Below, piece after piece: positions 1 to 11,796 of a stretch of 64,000 bases of DNA (its first letter is position 1; every line of letters starts with the position of its first letter). The translations under genes and the position numbers were made by a program. Under the pieces are notes generated by a model. It did no database searches. It was given only the letters and a program-made list of their open reading frames with translations, and was not told where the DNA came from. The DNA comes from Hyperoplus lanceolatus (Eukaryota > Chordata > Actinopteri > Uranoscopiformes > Ammodytidae), in contig CM049410.1 in assembly GCA_026929865.2 (NCBI GenBank), forward strand, positions 20,430,001-20,494,000, written 5' to 3'.

Positions 1-1203
1 ACTGGGTAATTAGATTGACAAACAAAAAATTAAAATAAAATCATTCCACATGGATACCTTGTGCAATTCCATACCGTCAAGACGTCTGTGTAGTGTATAG
101 TGTGAATTTCACAAACAGATGGCACACAGACGCAGCAAAATCCTCAACTAATCTCGGGTGAGAGTGCACAGACGTACTGTACTGTAAGCACAGGACTGTG
201 TAGTGACAACACCTTAGGTTCAGGCCATGCAACGCACTGAACATGAATCTGTGTTATAGGGTACACTGTTTGTTATGAGTTAATGTTAAGGTTTCTATGT
301 GATAGTGTTGTGGCAGTGAAGCTTTCTATTCATTTAAGTGCTATTCGAAATAAAAGCATAAGCACAGGTTATCGTTTATCAGATGTTTAAAGATATCCAT
401 TTGCCTGTGAGAATCAGAAATAAAGTTGAGCCATTGCTGGCTAAGTAAAGCAGCTGGGGAGCTATCCGTGGTGCTGAAACGACATCTCAGCGGGCGGCGA
501 TACTGGAGGTTTTCAGTTGCAAAGTACCTTCTACTTTAACTGGAGCTGTATACGGTGGAGTATTTGCATGGCAAATGCAAAACTATATTGTGCCACCACT
601 ACTGAGATAAAAATAAATATTTAGATTGATAAAACGTATAAATTAAACTTAAGACTGTTTGCGAACCTACATAGATCGCGTGGCAAAGCGATGTCCCGTT
701 CACAGTGCATGTCAGCTTGCCCAGATCTCACAGAAACGAACGCAGAAATGCACCGACGTCTGCACAAGTTCGGCTGTGCATTTTGAATGTGTGTATCATG
801 CACTTGTTAATATAAGAGTTACTGTTTTTCTTCCGCACACAACAAACAAACACAGTTAATATCGACAACTAACGCCAGTATTCTTGAAAGCATAAACCTT
901 AAGGGTGTACTGCTATCACCACGTGCATGACATGATGACATAAAGTGGAGCATCTTGTCCGTGAACTCAGTGTAAAATCTAGCAACACTGTTAACAGCTT
1001 ACCTGCTCGGCGATCGCGGAGCAAAGAGCCTCTTCCCGATGCAAAGCTGGCAGCTTACTGTGCGCCACCACGAACACAAGACATATTCGAAGAGACTTTT
1101 GATATTGCTGTTGGATAAAACGAAAAAATAACTGAGCAAAAAAAGGATCCCAGTTTACTGTTTTTCGTGTTGAAGATACAGGAATCAGCAAATGACTGCG
1201 TCA

Positions 1204-1206
<3 letters not shown>
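1..1206. other. Unique sequence, no gene recognised
   Basis: I see no convincing open reading frame, splice-framed exon or known repeat here. Composition is moderate and the short frames present are of chance length. Confidence 0.5.

Positions 1207-1288
<82 letters not shown>
1207..1288. repeat. (GA)n microsatellite
   Basis: About 41 uninterrupted GA dinucleotides. The Ser/Leu-repeat reading frame on the minus strand across this tract is only a translation of the repeat. Confidence 0.98.
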
Positions 1289-1293
<5 letters not shown>

Positions 1294-2516
1294 TCAAAGA
1301 TCCATGTAGCGGTGAGTGATTTAATTCAGGGCTGAGCTCCTATAACCGCTCGCCTTTATGTATGCTGAACAGACCCGGAGCCCTGCCTGGGCTTTTCCAT
1401 TAGACCGAGAGCTGACACCGACGTTTAACCACAATCAAAGGAGGCGGGAGGGCGGTAGGTAGGGAGGTAGTAGCCTACTGTATCAGTTGGCAAACTGTGG
1501 GGAATAAGTGCGAGAGGAGCGCATGTTGATCCTCCACTCTAGTCAAGGCAAAGTTTAAATCTCATAAGAAGATTGTTTGTCACTACGAGGGAGGCTATAA
1601 ATGGTGGCGGGCTTGTCACGGATATGGCAACTCCTCTGGCTGAAGTGAAAACGCACGATAGCCGGAGTATTATAAAAAACAAAAAAGTAAAGGGTTTCAA
1701 GTTAATGAAGACAGTCACAGAGCAAATAAAAAAAAGTATCGGCATACGTCATATGATCTTTGGGGCTTGAACAGCCAACCTTTCCCCCTTTTTTATGGGC
1801 TGCCTGCACCACCGCGCTGGAAATGTTCTTGAATTGCTCAATTTCACACTCTGGTTGTGTGGGCACGATGAATTAGTATTGAACGGACGGAAGGAGATAT
1901 CATTTCCCCCACACAGAGGTCCGATGGTGCTACCAGCAGGGGGCTTATTGATCATCAAAAGGTGTTCAATAATCTTATTTGGTGACTGTGTGATTCCTAG
2001 TGTGAGGGAGTTTCCCTGTGTCTGAAAATATGTGATATTTATATTGTATTCTGTTTAATATCACCTACATATTCTCATCATATCTATACAATGCAACTAA
2101 TTATATTTTATTTGTCTACATCCTTTCAAATGAATTTGATTACAGACTATTTTTCTCATGACATAGCACAGGCATACCAATGTGAAGAGAGACCATTAAG
2201 CAGTCCCATAATAACTGCCACATTGTGTCAGGGGTTTGTAAATTTCAGGGTTGAATTGGGGGGAGCAGAGAAAGGGAGGAGCCGGTCAGTTATTTAAGTA
2301 GACCATACCTCACTGAAGAGGTCAAGCCTAGGTCCCTGTGATGGTAAATCAATACATATAAAAGATAAATTATTGAATACAAGAACCTGCAGAATACAAA
2401 TTCCCAATATGGAGCTGTATTCACACAGTGTGATGCAGGATGGTGCTTACAAGAAATAGGAGATGACGCAAACCAGTTTAAATGCAGATATGTGCGTTTG
2501 TGTATACCAAACAGTA
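1289..2516. other. Intergenic, no gene recognised
   Basis: Non-repetitive sequence with a short G-rich patch around 1440-1475. No exon, RNA gene or repeat family is recognised. Confidence 0.45.
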
Positions 2517-2600
2517 TTTTAAAGGTGTAGTCAGCGAATCTGGAGAACACTTGCTGTCAAAATTGCTTTTTGTCAAAATCAGTGAATATCCCCTCACGAC
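2517..2600 (+). repeat. Possible end of a TTAA-type MITE
   Basis: The start reads TTTTAAAGGTGTAGTCAGCG, close to the terminal sequence of the two MITE copies at 17816 and 25928 (TTAAAGGTGCTGTAAGCG and TTAAAGGTTCAGTAAGCG). No matching right end was found nearby, so this is at most a fragment. Confidence 0.35.
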
Positions 2601-3674
2601 CCCACTACCTGTCCGCACAGAAACAGAAAGTGATTTCGACAACAAGCGTTTTCGAGAATTGCTGACTCCATCTTTATTCCCCCTTCAGAAGAGTAAATAA
2701 ACAAAACGACAAAAAAAGGAGAAATATCCCAAATGATGCAGTGGCTGAGACACAGAGACCCTATTGAGTAACTTGAATAAGGTTAGTGCAAAAGGGAGAA
2801 AAGATATAATTTCTCTGCAAAGTAAAAAGCTATGAAAAAAAACCTGACCCGTGCCACAAGGGTTAAACCCACTTTGTCTGTCCATGGTGTAAAATGCAGT
2901 CCCAGATGTAATTTATGGAGAGTGCAGCCTGATGTCCTCTGTAATGACGCAGTCTGGGGGATGACCGGAGTGAGTCAGAAAGCAGCGGCCAGGCTGCAAA
3001 TGCAGATGCTCTCCTCTGCTGAGAGGGAGCAAGTGGTGGTGTGAGGACTTGGCAATGGACGCTGCAATGTCTTGTCTCATTGCAGCAGTCACGTTGGACC
3101 TGTGACATGTGAATATGGACCACCAAGCCCTAGAAGTCACAGCAGTGCAGCTGCAGCCCTGGGAATGACAGACACACTGTATGAGGGCTGCTTAATGTGT
3201 TCACCACCCCGGGGCTAGTCTGATACGTGACCCCATACAGACACTGTATGGCCTTCGCGCCTAGTGCTGCCACTTCACACCAAGCTCATTTAAAACAAAT
3301 AAAGGGTTTACAGATATCAGGAGGGACCCACAGCTGGAAGAATAAAGAAGAACGTTGTGCAGCCAAAGGCTCAATTTTTCTTCTGAGCAGATAAAGCTAC
3401 AAGAATTCTGACAAATGCCAATGTCTCTGCTTCACTTCTGGATTCTAACATGAGGCATTTTTGTTAGGATACATTTGTCTTGTGTAGTCAGATACAATAT
3501 GAGCACATTTCATTCTGTAAGCACATGGGTTGGGCCTGAAGTGCTTCCATAATGAACCTCCCTTTAGGGTACGATCACTTTAATGTTGCCTAGGTATGAG
3601 CCTTGTTTCCCAAAGGATAGGGCCGTCTCTGTGCATAATATACTAATGATTTATAATGTATGTTGGAAGCTAAG
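2601..3674. other. Intergenic, no gene recognised
   Basis: Only short chance frames on both strands; no repeat family recognised. Confidence 0.45.
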
Positions 3675-3676
3675 TA

Positions 3677-4176
3677 CAGTGCCTTGCAAAAGTATTCATA
3701 CCCCTTGGAATTTTCCACATTTTGTCACATTAAAACCACACACGTATATTTTTTTAGAAATAAACAACTGAAAAGTGTGGCGTGCATAAGTATTCAGCCC
3801 CCCTGAGTCAAAACGTTGTAGAACCACATATCGCTGCAATAACAGCTGCAAGTCTATTGGGTTATGTCTCCGCCAGCTTTGCCCATCTAGAGACTGATAT
3901 TTTTGTCCATTCTTCTTTGCAAAATAGCTCAAGCTTCAGATTCACATCAGATCTGTCAACAGCAATTTTCAAGTCTTTCCAAATATTCTCAATTGTATTG
4001 ACGTCTGGACTTTGACTGGGCCATTCTAACACATGACTATGCTTTGATTTTAACCATTCCATAGTAGATCTGGCTGTATGTTTAGGGTATTTAACCTTCT
4101 GGAAGGTGAACCTCCACCCAGTCTCAAGTCTTTTGCACACTGTAACAGGTTTTTCTGCCCTGTATTTGGCTCCAAA
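3677..4176 (-). mobile_element. Tc1/mariner element remnant
   Basis: It starts after a TA with CAGTGCCTTGCAAAAGTATT, a terminal sequence common to fish Tc1-like elements. The minus strand then encodes the C-terminal part of a Tc1-like transposase (3862-4140). Most of the central and N-terminal coding region is missing. The right side stops abruptly at a TTAA at 4177-4180, where a piggyBac-type sequence begins, so later insertion or deletion removed the rest. Confidence 0.85.
3862..4140 (-). pseudogene. Tc1-like transposase, C-terminal fragment
   Basis: The 92-residue minus-strand frame contains PKHTARSTMEWLKSK followed by LEWPSQSPD and a retained IENIW, the layout of the end of the DDE domain in Tc1 transposases. 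The usual Asp-x-Asp before PKHT is replaced by Val-Lys-Tyr, so the second catalytic Asp is lost, while the final Glu (IEN) remains. The family enzyme is about 340 aa and cuts and pastes DNA at TA sites; this fragment lacks the DNA-binding domain and first catalytic Asp and cannot be active. The first methionine is probably not a real start. Confidence 0.85.
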
Positions 4177-5203
4177 TTAACCTCAAGAGAATCATATAAA
4201 TAAATATTTGGTTGTTGTGTTACCTGATTATTACTGAGGGTTATGAGAACACATTTCCTAACAAAATGTGTTTTATTTATTTTTTCATATTAATATTATT
4301 GACCTTTTTAACATCTATGGTGTTACTGGTCAATTTACGAACCATAAATATTTATTTCAGAAAACAGCAAAAACACTTTTATTTCAGCATTATACAAACA
4401 CACAATGAAAACCAGAACAAGTCACAACACAAAATATAGATTTGTAAGGTCAAATAAACAACAACCAATCAACAAATCAAACCAATCGAAATCAATTAAT
4501 AGTTCCAAAACTAGTAAAAAAAAACAGAGTAAAAGTCTCTGTGTGCATATGTTTGGTGTGTGTTCAGATGTGTGGCAAAGAGCAACACTTTCAGTGTTCT
4601 TTGCAGAGATATTTCTTGCAGGTAAAGCACAATACTTTTATCTTTCTGTCCTTAGTGCTTCGGCAGACCTGACACCTCTTATTTTTAGAATCTGGTGGCC
4701 ATTTTCAGCAAAAACCTGATCCAGAACTTGGCTCACTGTATATCTCCTCATTTTTGAATACTGCAAATAGGAGATGTGCACTCTTCAAGTCACCAACTCT
4801 ATACTGAATTGACCTCACATGTCTGGATATGCCCGTCTGTTTGTTTCGCTTTTATGCAGGTATAAGGGCAAAAAAAGTCAAAATGAGAACCTCCCCAGAG
4901 CTCACATGATTGGCAGAGGAGCTGACTGTCATTGCGTTGGCTGACAGTGCACTTATGATTTCAGTTTTGGCTCTAGTTATTGTTTTTTACATCTTATTCT
5001 GTAACCGGGTCGAAAACGACCCTAACATCACAAGAGCATTTTATAATTAAGTGAATTTTTTTTAATTTTTTTAATTTTGTTGAAATAAAGGTTCCTGACA
5101 AAGTCAAGAAATCTTGATGCAATAAACAAAATGTAAGTGGTTCTTTTATGCATTTGAAATCCAAAACGGGTCAGTGGCGACCCTGACGCGAGAGGAAGGT
5201 TAT
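4177..5203 (-). mobile_element. piggyBac-type element, decayed
   Basis: The left edge is TTAA followed by CCTCAAGAGAA; the right edge is GAGGAAGG followed by TTAT, a likely decayed TTAA. The right subterminal part has the GGGTC...GACCC pairs (5168-5182; also 5008-5022) seen in fish piggyBac termini. A minus-strand cysteine-rich transposase tail lies at 4591-4692. The left TTAA abuts the truncated Tc1 remnant, so this probably inserted into it. Exact ends are uncertain because the two termini match only roughly. Confidence 0.6.
4591..4701 (-). pseudogene. piggyBac transposase cysteine-rich C-terminus
   Basis: The minus strand reads a 33-residue segment ending in a stop at 4591-4593. It has Lys-Arg-CQVC, about ten residues, then CFTC, then YLCKEH. 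This C-x2-C / C-x2-C / C-x3-H order is the zinc-binding cysteine-rich domain that ends piggyBac-family transposases and binds the element ends. The frame is broken three codons upstream of WPPDSKNK, and I could not trace the catalytic DDD domain. It is a decayed tail, not a functional gene. Confidence 0.7.
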
Positions 5204-6222
5204 GCTGTAGCTTGCATCTGCATATTGTATGTTTAATGTTATTGTCATTTCAAAGCGAGCAAGCACAGCAAATCATTTATCACATAACCTTAGTATATAC
5301 ATGACCTCCCACAGCAAATGGTACCTTAAAGAAATCGCACTCGATATTTCTGTTACTGATTTTTTCCAATTTTCCTAATTGGCTTAAAAAAGTCTGAGTA
5401 TTTGATTATTTGCACTTTATGTTTACTTTAGATTTTTCTGATCTAAATTGATATTTTACTATGAAACTAGCTCAACTACTTCACAATAACGATATTAAAT
5501 CCTACTTAATATTCTGTCCTCATAAAAATAATGAGTCTACATGAAGATGAACTGGAAATTGATCTTGGAATGTTTTCTAAAACACAATTGCAAATGCAAT
5601 GTCTTCTTCTTAAAAAGTAATGTATATTGAATTATAGGAGATAAAATATCAGCTATACTACTTTAACGATTTTGACATGTTTAGCACTTGAGAGGGTGGT
5701 AATGCTGCTTCATGTAAATCATGAGCAACTGCTACAAATGACAAGATTATAATGTCACTATATTACGCCCAGGCATTCAGAGTAGAGAAGAAAAGGAGGC
5801 AGATAGGTGGAATGTATTATTCAAATCCCTCATTTACTGGATAAGCCAATTTGGTGCTGAGGCAAGAACCAGGGCTGGCAGTAATTCAGTGGAGGAGATG
5901 GTGACTGCTGGTTGATGTAATGGAATATCTGCTGTCAGTGTAGTGCAGGAGATCCATCTTACTGGCAAAGCAGTGGGGCCGACATCTACAGCCTCTTGAC
6001 CAATGATAACGTGATGTGGGAGATATACAGCAAGAAGCTGCACTCATGCATGCTTGAATGGGCGCTTAACAGTCACATGCCTTATTGTTGTCTTCACAGC
6101 AGCACACAAACACTGCAAACAGATAGAGTGTTGCAAAAGCAGCAGTGTGAAGTGATTGCACATGGCACGGCATGACCATTGCCCCAATAACCCCTCCTGT
6201 TTTCAGCTAACAAATCCATAAG
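5204..6222. other. Intergenic, AT-rich, no gene recognised
   Basis: AT-rich sequence without a supported gene or repeat family. Confidence 0.45.
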
Positions 6223-7497
6223 TAGGGGAGAGTGGGGGAATGTGAGACATCGGGTAATGTGAGACACCCCCTGTATCTAGGCAACGGAACAGATTTTTGG
6301 TCATGTGAGATATATGCTTTCAAGCCCCTCTCATTTCCCCGTGGCCATGAAAGAGAGGACCTCATGGTGATTTTGTAAGCATGTTTTTTTCACAAAAATG
6401 TATTTTTTGCATGTAAAAGTAAATGTTCTTGCAGTCAACTTAATCGATTGTTGTGCCAAAACAAATTGATTCAAGTAGAAAAACTTCTATCATAGCCAAC
6501 ATGTTGATGAACTACCAACATATGAAACTATGTGATGACGATAACTGAAGATTTGCCTGAATTTCTGAGAGAGGTAGTTTTTTCTCAAATTGTGGGGTAA
6601 AGGGAGACAAATGCTGTGGGGTAAAGTGAGACAATGTCTGTGTCCTCTTTTAATGAATCCATTATATTTGAGTTAGCAAGGAGACTAGTTTGAATAAGAC
6701 AAAAGACAATGCGGGCCAGAGGTGGGGGTTGATGGTTGAAGGGGTGTCAGCAAGGGCATGGTTTGGCACGTATGTATGTGGGGGACAGGAGAGTGACCTT
6801 TAACATTAATAGACTCTAAGCAATATGTATTTATTCAATAAATGATTCCAATAAAATAAATGCAGAAAAATATCACTCAAAGACTCAAAAGATGGAAAAT
6901 GACAGTTGGGTCTAGTCCTGTGTTCTGAGTCCCAGGCTGTACTTGCTGGTTCTGATTGTCCTTTGCTCTGACCCCCAGACACTAGCTGGCTCTAAGAGTC
7001 CTTTGTTCTGACCCCCAGACTGTGTTTTAATTTTACTGTTTCTATCTGTCATTTGAATGTTAATTATTGAATATGAATAATATGTTATATTTGATCAGAG
7101 TTACTTTCAAGTGTTTAGAAAAATGTTTTGCTTAATTGACCAAACCCCATGATTCTGTTAATAGTCCGACATTAGTTTTGAAATATTTGGTTTTCAAGCT
7201 AGCTGTCAGGATTCTAACTGTTACAATGTGTGTTGTTATGGGAGTTTCAAAAAAAGAGTGAAAAAAGTAAGTGGGTCAGTTTACCCCCTAGATTTCTCTA
7301 GTCTGTCTCAGTTTACAACTTTTTTTAAAACAATTATATTTTCACTGCCCTTTTTCTTGAATAAATTCTGCTAATGCCCATTTCTAGAAAACATCCTGAA
7401 TGAATGGGAAATGTGTAAATTTGACTGATAAATCATTTTAGCTCGCTTAGAGGGGAGCAAATGTAAAAAGTGTCTCACATTACCCCGTTCTCCCCTA
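6223..7497. mobile_element. TA-flanked TIR element 1 (TAGGGGAGAG family)
   Basis: The left end reads TA then GGGGAGAGTGGGGGAATGTG; the right end, reverse complemented, reads GGGGAGAACGGGGTAATGTG. TA flanks both sides, as expected of the Tc1/mariner/pogo group. The left end carries a second direct copy (GGGTAATGTGAGACA), and internal copies of GTGGGGTAAAGxGAGACA lie at 6592-6609 and 6616-6633. No transposase is readable, so this is a non-autonomous or decayed 1.27-kb element. Relatives are at 49134 and 60014. Confidence 0.8.
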
Positions 7498-8167
7498 CAA
7501 TGAAACCAAAGAAAGAAGAACATAAATGTCAATATTGTAAAGAGGATTCAGCTGCTCCTGGTAAAATTCCTATATTGTCAATGTTGTACACTTAAGAGAA
7601 AGTACAGAAAGATTATCAGGAGAATGTATTTAAAGTATCAAAAGTAAAAGTGCTGAAGGTGTGTCCATGTGAGTCAGTGTATAGCATATCTAATAACATG
7701 CAATATACAGAATATACTATTCAATAGTATAGCATTAACCCTAACCCTTATTTAATTAAAGACAAGGGAAAGCCGAAAATCGGCAAATCTGAGAGGCTGA
7801 AACAATGAAATGTGAATTTTATTGCATTCAAAAGTTACAATTTATCAGTTATCACAACAATTGCCTCATAAACCAATCAATGTGTTGTTTGATGTCACAT
7901 TTTATGTACTTTTGTGTAGATTAATCTTTCACAGTGGATCATATTTTTGTATTTTCAGAGGTCTACATATGTTTTATAGTAGGCTAACTTGTGTCACTTG
8001 CTGAACTGAATAATTACATGTCATGCATGGAAATACCGATGTATAGCACAGATCGCAGATTTGGGTAAATATACTGTACGTCCATGCATATCTATCATGA
8101 AATATTTGCAAAATAATATACAATATCATGAAAAACCGCAAAAGCCTTCACAGTGAACTTCAGTGGC
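7498..8167. other. Intergenic, no gene recognised
   Basis: AT-rich sequence. A two-unit CCCTAA-like stretch near 7737-7749 is too short to be telomeric. Confidence 0.45.
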
Positions 8168-8168
8168 T

Positions 8169-8203
<35 letters not shown>

Positions 8204-8206
8204 TTA
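8168..8206. repeat. (TTTA)n microsatellite
   Basis: About nine TTTA units in a row. Confidence 0.95.
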
Positions 8207-8397
8207 TTCTTTCGGACAATTCCACACAATACACAATTTTCTCTTGAAAATATTCATACATCATACTTTGTGTTGTCCGAAGGGAGACGGAAGAAGCCAA
8301 AGGTTTATCAGGTCCCGCCCCCATTTTCATCAAATTCGGATTCAGATACACAGTTACTGTTACAGAAAATAAAAATAAAACAAAAAACAATTTTTTT

Positions 8398-8407
8398 TTA
8401 TATATAG

Positions 8408-8446
<39 letters not shown>

Positions 8447-8520
8447 CATACATACATACATACACATATATATATACATATATATACACATACATACACA
8501 TACATACACATACACATACA
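8398..8520. repeat. Compound (TA)n/(TACA)n microsatellite
   Basis: A run of TA repeats grading into TACA/CATA units. Reading frames through it are artefacts. Confidence 0.95.
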
Positions 8521-10107
8521 TTTTTTTATCTAAAATTCAACTGAGTGGATGATACAAGTCATTACAGAACGGACAAATTAGAGCGATTAAAGGAAGGATT
8601 TGTATGTACTGTATATGTATATGGAGCACCAGTTTAAAATGTGCTGCTCTAACCAAAGAAATGTAATGAGCAAACTAACACGGAACAATCATTTGCATAA
8701 ACACTAGGTAGAGCATTGAGTGGGACTAGGTTACGACACCGATCCCAAGCCATGAGCCTTTTGTGGGAGTACCATTTGCATTAATTTAAATATTTAGTCA
8801 GCACAGATAAACTGTTTGAGGTAATGGTCGAACTCACATTTCATTCTATGGCTCTAAGTTTCAAATTGCGTCTGACAGAGACTTGCAGTCGTCACTGAGC
8901 AAAGGATTGGTTTTCATTTCACGCGGCGACGCAGGTTTCGGTTGAGCTGTTTAAAAACTTATTTTGTTCCTGCTGAAATATCAATCACCCGTCGACTAAA
9001 GACAAGGAGACCAATTTGAAATTGTTATCCCCCCCATCAGTGGCTTTGCAGGGGCAGTGAAATGTGGCTTAAGCCAAAGGAATTACCCTCTGTGATGTTT
9101 ATTGTCCCTCCGCCTTTGCCAGTGTCTTTGCTCATCATCCAGCAGCAGTCACTGTGTCAGACCTCCCTCATAACTGTCCCCGAGAGGAGCCGGAAGAAAA
9201 TGTGTACAAGGGGCCACACGCACCCACACGCACTTGCTCTGTAATTTAGTGAAAAGTATGTCCACCTTCCCAGCGGCCCCTCCTCCTCAAACTGTAATGT
9301 TTCCTGTGAAGATATTTGACAGCCTGGGGTGTACCAGGAGAGAGACAGACAGCTCACAGTGTAGAGCAGTGCGTGGGCAAACCCAGCCGACACTCAGCGA
9401 CGAAGGCCGAGACCCCATGGTGGCTGACGCAGCGTGACCAGTGGGATAAACACACCACCAACACTAAAAGCCTCACAAGAGAGAGAGATACAGCCACTGA
9501 GCTGTGACATGCAGCCGGTACCCTGTGACTCCGGACTGAACAAGGTTTATTTGTGGTTTAGATGGAGGGATGAAAGGCTGAAAATATCTGGTGGTGATAC
9601 TTTCAGCTCTCCCAGCTGATCTACTCTGGTATAGTTGGGCACTCACACACCCCGACCGAGGGACTGGACCTCTATGTCTGTAAATAGTGTCCAACTCTTA
9701 TTGATACACTTACAGGGAATCCACAGTGGGATTTATTTTTTCAGGGTGATGCAAGACATATATAATTAAAACGGCTTAAGTGCCTGTGTGCCTGCTTTGG
9801 CCATTTTTGCCTACTTCTCTATCCATTAGCTTGGAGGCAAGGGGGGAATAGGGCTACCTATACTTGACACTTAAGCTCCAAAGAAAATTGCACTACATGC
9901 ATGATTCAGAGGCTTGTTCAGTTGTCAACAAAGTACAATGACTTTACTCAGATTTGAGTTCCTGTGACAGATTTATTTGATTTGAATATCATAACAATTG
10001 GACATTTTGGTCAAAGCTAAGTGCTTGCTTTGCATGTCCTTTCCCGTCAAGTTTGCCTGAAAGCTGCATTAAGAGCCCAACAATGGGAAACATTTTCTCA
10101 GAGTTCA
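8521..10107. other. Intergenic, no gene recognised
   Basis: Unique-looking sequence with overlapping chance frames of 60-78 codons around 9062-9694. None shows a domain, codon bias or splice context that I can support. Confidence 0.4.
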
Positions 10108-10391
10108 TCATCATCTTCAACCGCTTATCCGAAATCGGGTCGCGGGGGCAGCAGCTTGAGCAGGGAACCCCAAACTTCTCTTTCCCGGGCCACTTCAACC
10201 AGCTCTGAGTGGGGGATCCCGAGGCGTTCCCAGGCCAGCGTGGAAATATAATCTCTCCACCTAGTCCTGGGTCTTCCCCGAGGCCTCCTCCCAGCTGGAC
10301 GCTCCTGGAACACCTCCCTAGGGAGGCGCCCTGGGGGCATCCTTACCAGATGCCCGAACCACCTCAACTGGCTCCTTTCAACGCAACGCAA
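10108..10391 (-). mobile_element. RTE-type LINE, 3' coding fragment
   Basis: The minus-strand frame of 88 residues contains RSQLRWFGHLVRMPPGRLP, then RRPRGRPRTRWRDY, then AWERLG and EVAREREVW. That series is the C-terminal tail of RTE-clade (Expander/Rex3-like) LINE reverse transcriptases, which are very common in fish genomes. Only the end of the element is present; the polymerase and endonuclease are absent. The plus-strand frame of similar size is its shadow. Confidence 0.8.
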
Positions 10392-10807
10392 CGCATTTTC
10401 TCAGAGTTCTCCCTCATAATGGTTTTATGTACAAGAACAGCAACTCGGGATGTAGCATACTTTACAATACATGTGTGTTTGAATTATTAAAATTTGGTAG
10501 TACTCAGAATGCAGAGCAATCCCCTACTAGGTCCTGCTATTAACAAGCTTGGCTGCAAGCCTGTGAAAACATGAGATACTCTGACTCAATGCTATCGTTT
10601 ATACAGTCAGCAATCCTCTCACCTGTCTGCATGCATACTGGCAGCCTCTTCATGCCCAAGAGGGGCAAAACATAACTTAATTATTCATCCTGTGGAATTG
10701 ATGCCATCTTTTATCATATGAACTGTCTTGAGAAACATCTCAACTAGACAGTACAACAAATTTAAACCAGTAGAGATGTAACAGAGGGAGAACAAAAACT
10801 AAGTCAT
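10392..10807. other. Intergenic, no gene recognised
   Basis: Short spacer between the LINE fragment and the TA-flanked element; nothing recognised. Confidence 0.45.
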
Positions 10808-11385
10808 TACAGTTTTTGCCTAATGCTTACACACTAATAGTGGTTGCTAGGCCCAAAGCATCACAACCTCTAACTTTGGTGACCATGCCCTAAACACAAG
10901 CACCAACCCTACAAACACAATAAGTGCTTTGCACTGTGTTTGAAATTCTCCAACACACTTTTTGCAAAACACTACACACAGTGTTTTACATAAGACACAT
11001 TGGTCAAAAAGGAAATCACCTGCAAACCTTTGGAAAACACATCTATTTAAAATACAAAACACAACTAAAATTGGAAAAGCACACAGATTCACATACATGA
11101 AAAATAAAGCTAATATAATACCAATCAGTGTGAGCCTTAGCATTACACATAGACCTCAGGTGAGCTCAGCTCCTTTGTGAGACAGTAAGAGTCAGGGGAA
11201 GAGGACAAAAGAGAGCGGCAGGAGGACGATGACAAAGGAGACAACAGACGGAGACAGGGTCACTATAGTGGACCATGTTATAGATCATGGCCTAACAATA
11301 TAGGAGGCTGGTCTGAGATTCCAGCCCAACAACACAATAGCTCCATAATTAGGACATTTAGACTGGATATCAGGAATATTTTTGC

Positions 11386-11476
11386 TGTTGCTTCTGAAAG
11401 GAATACATTGCATGCATGTGATATCGATGAGGCGATGTAGCCAGACACAAACGGGAGGCGGTATCCAAAGGATTCG
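11386..11476 (+). pseudogene. Decayed transposase C-terminus, copy 1
   Basis: The plus frame reads ACDIDEAM, an in-frame TAG where copy 2 has Trp, then PDTNGRRYPKDS. It aligns with copy 2 about 310 bp downstream. The stop shows that it cannot be part of a functional transposase. Confidence 0.55.
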
Positions 11477-11700
11477 CCCCATTCCTTAAAACACATCTTT
11501 TTTTTACTGTAATTGTTTCATAGTTCATAGTGACACACTGAATTGCTTGTTGAACTGCGATCCTACCTATTCGTTGTGTTTTTTTCTTTTGTTGGCCAAA
11601 ACTATGAAATTGCAATATAAACTTGTTTTCTTTTCTAATTGGAAAATATAGTGGATCAATCTTTCCAAAAAATTCTGCAAAAGGTTGGATACGGCACGCA

Positions 11701-11796
11701 AGGCGATATTTCCCCCGTTGTTTGGCAAGGGAGGACATTGCCTGTGACGTGGATGAGGTGGTGTGGCCAGATGCCAACAGGAGACAGGATTCATAG
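11701..11796 (+). pseudogene. Decayed transposase C-terminus, copy 2
   Basis: A frame of 31 residues ends at TAG 11794-11796. It reads RYFPRCLAREDIACDVDE, then VVWPDANRRQDS. This WPDxNRR tail resembles the end of an IS630/Tc1-like transposase family found in fish genomes. It is better preserved than copy 1 but has no connected upstream catalytic domain. Confidence 0.55.

Noticed and set aside
1055..1297. 80-codon Ser/Leu-repeat protein
   Set aside because: It is a translation of the GA microsatellite.
7735..7750. Interstitial telomere repeat
   Set aside because: Only about two CCCTAA-like units; chance level.
8193..8501. 102-codon Tyr/Val/Ile-rich frame
   Set aside because: It translates the TA/TACA simple repeat and an adjacent AT-rich part.
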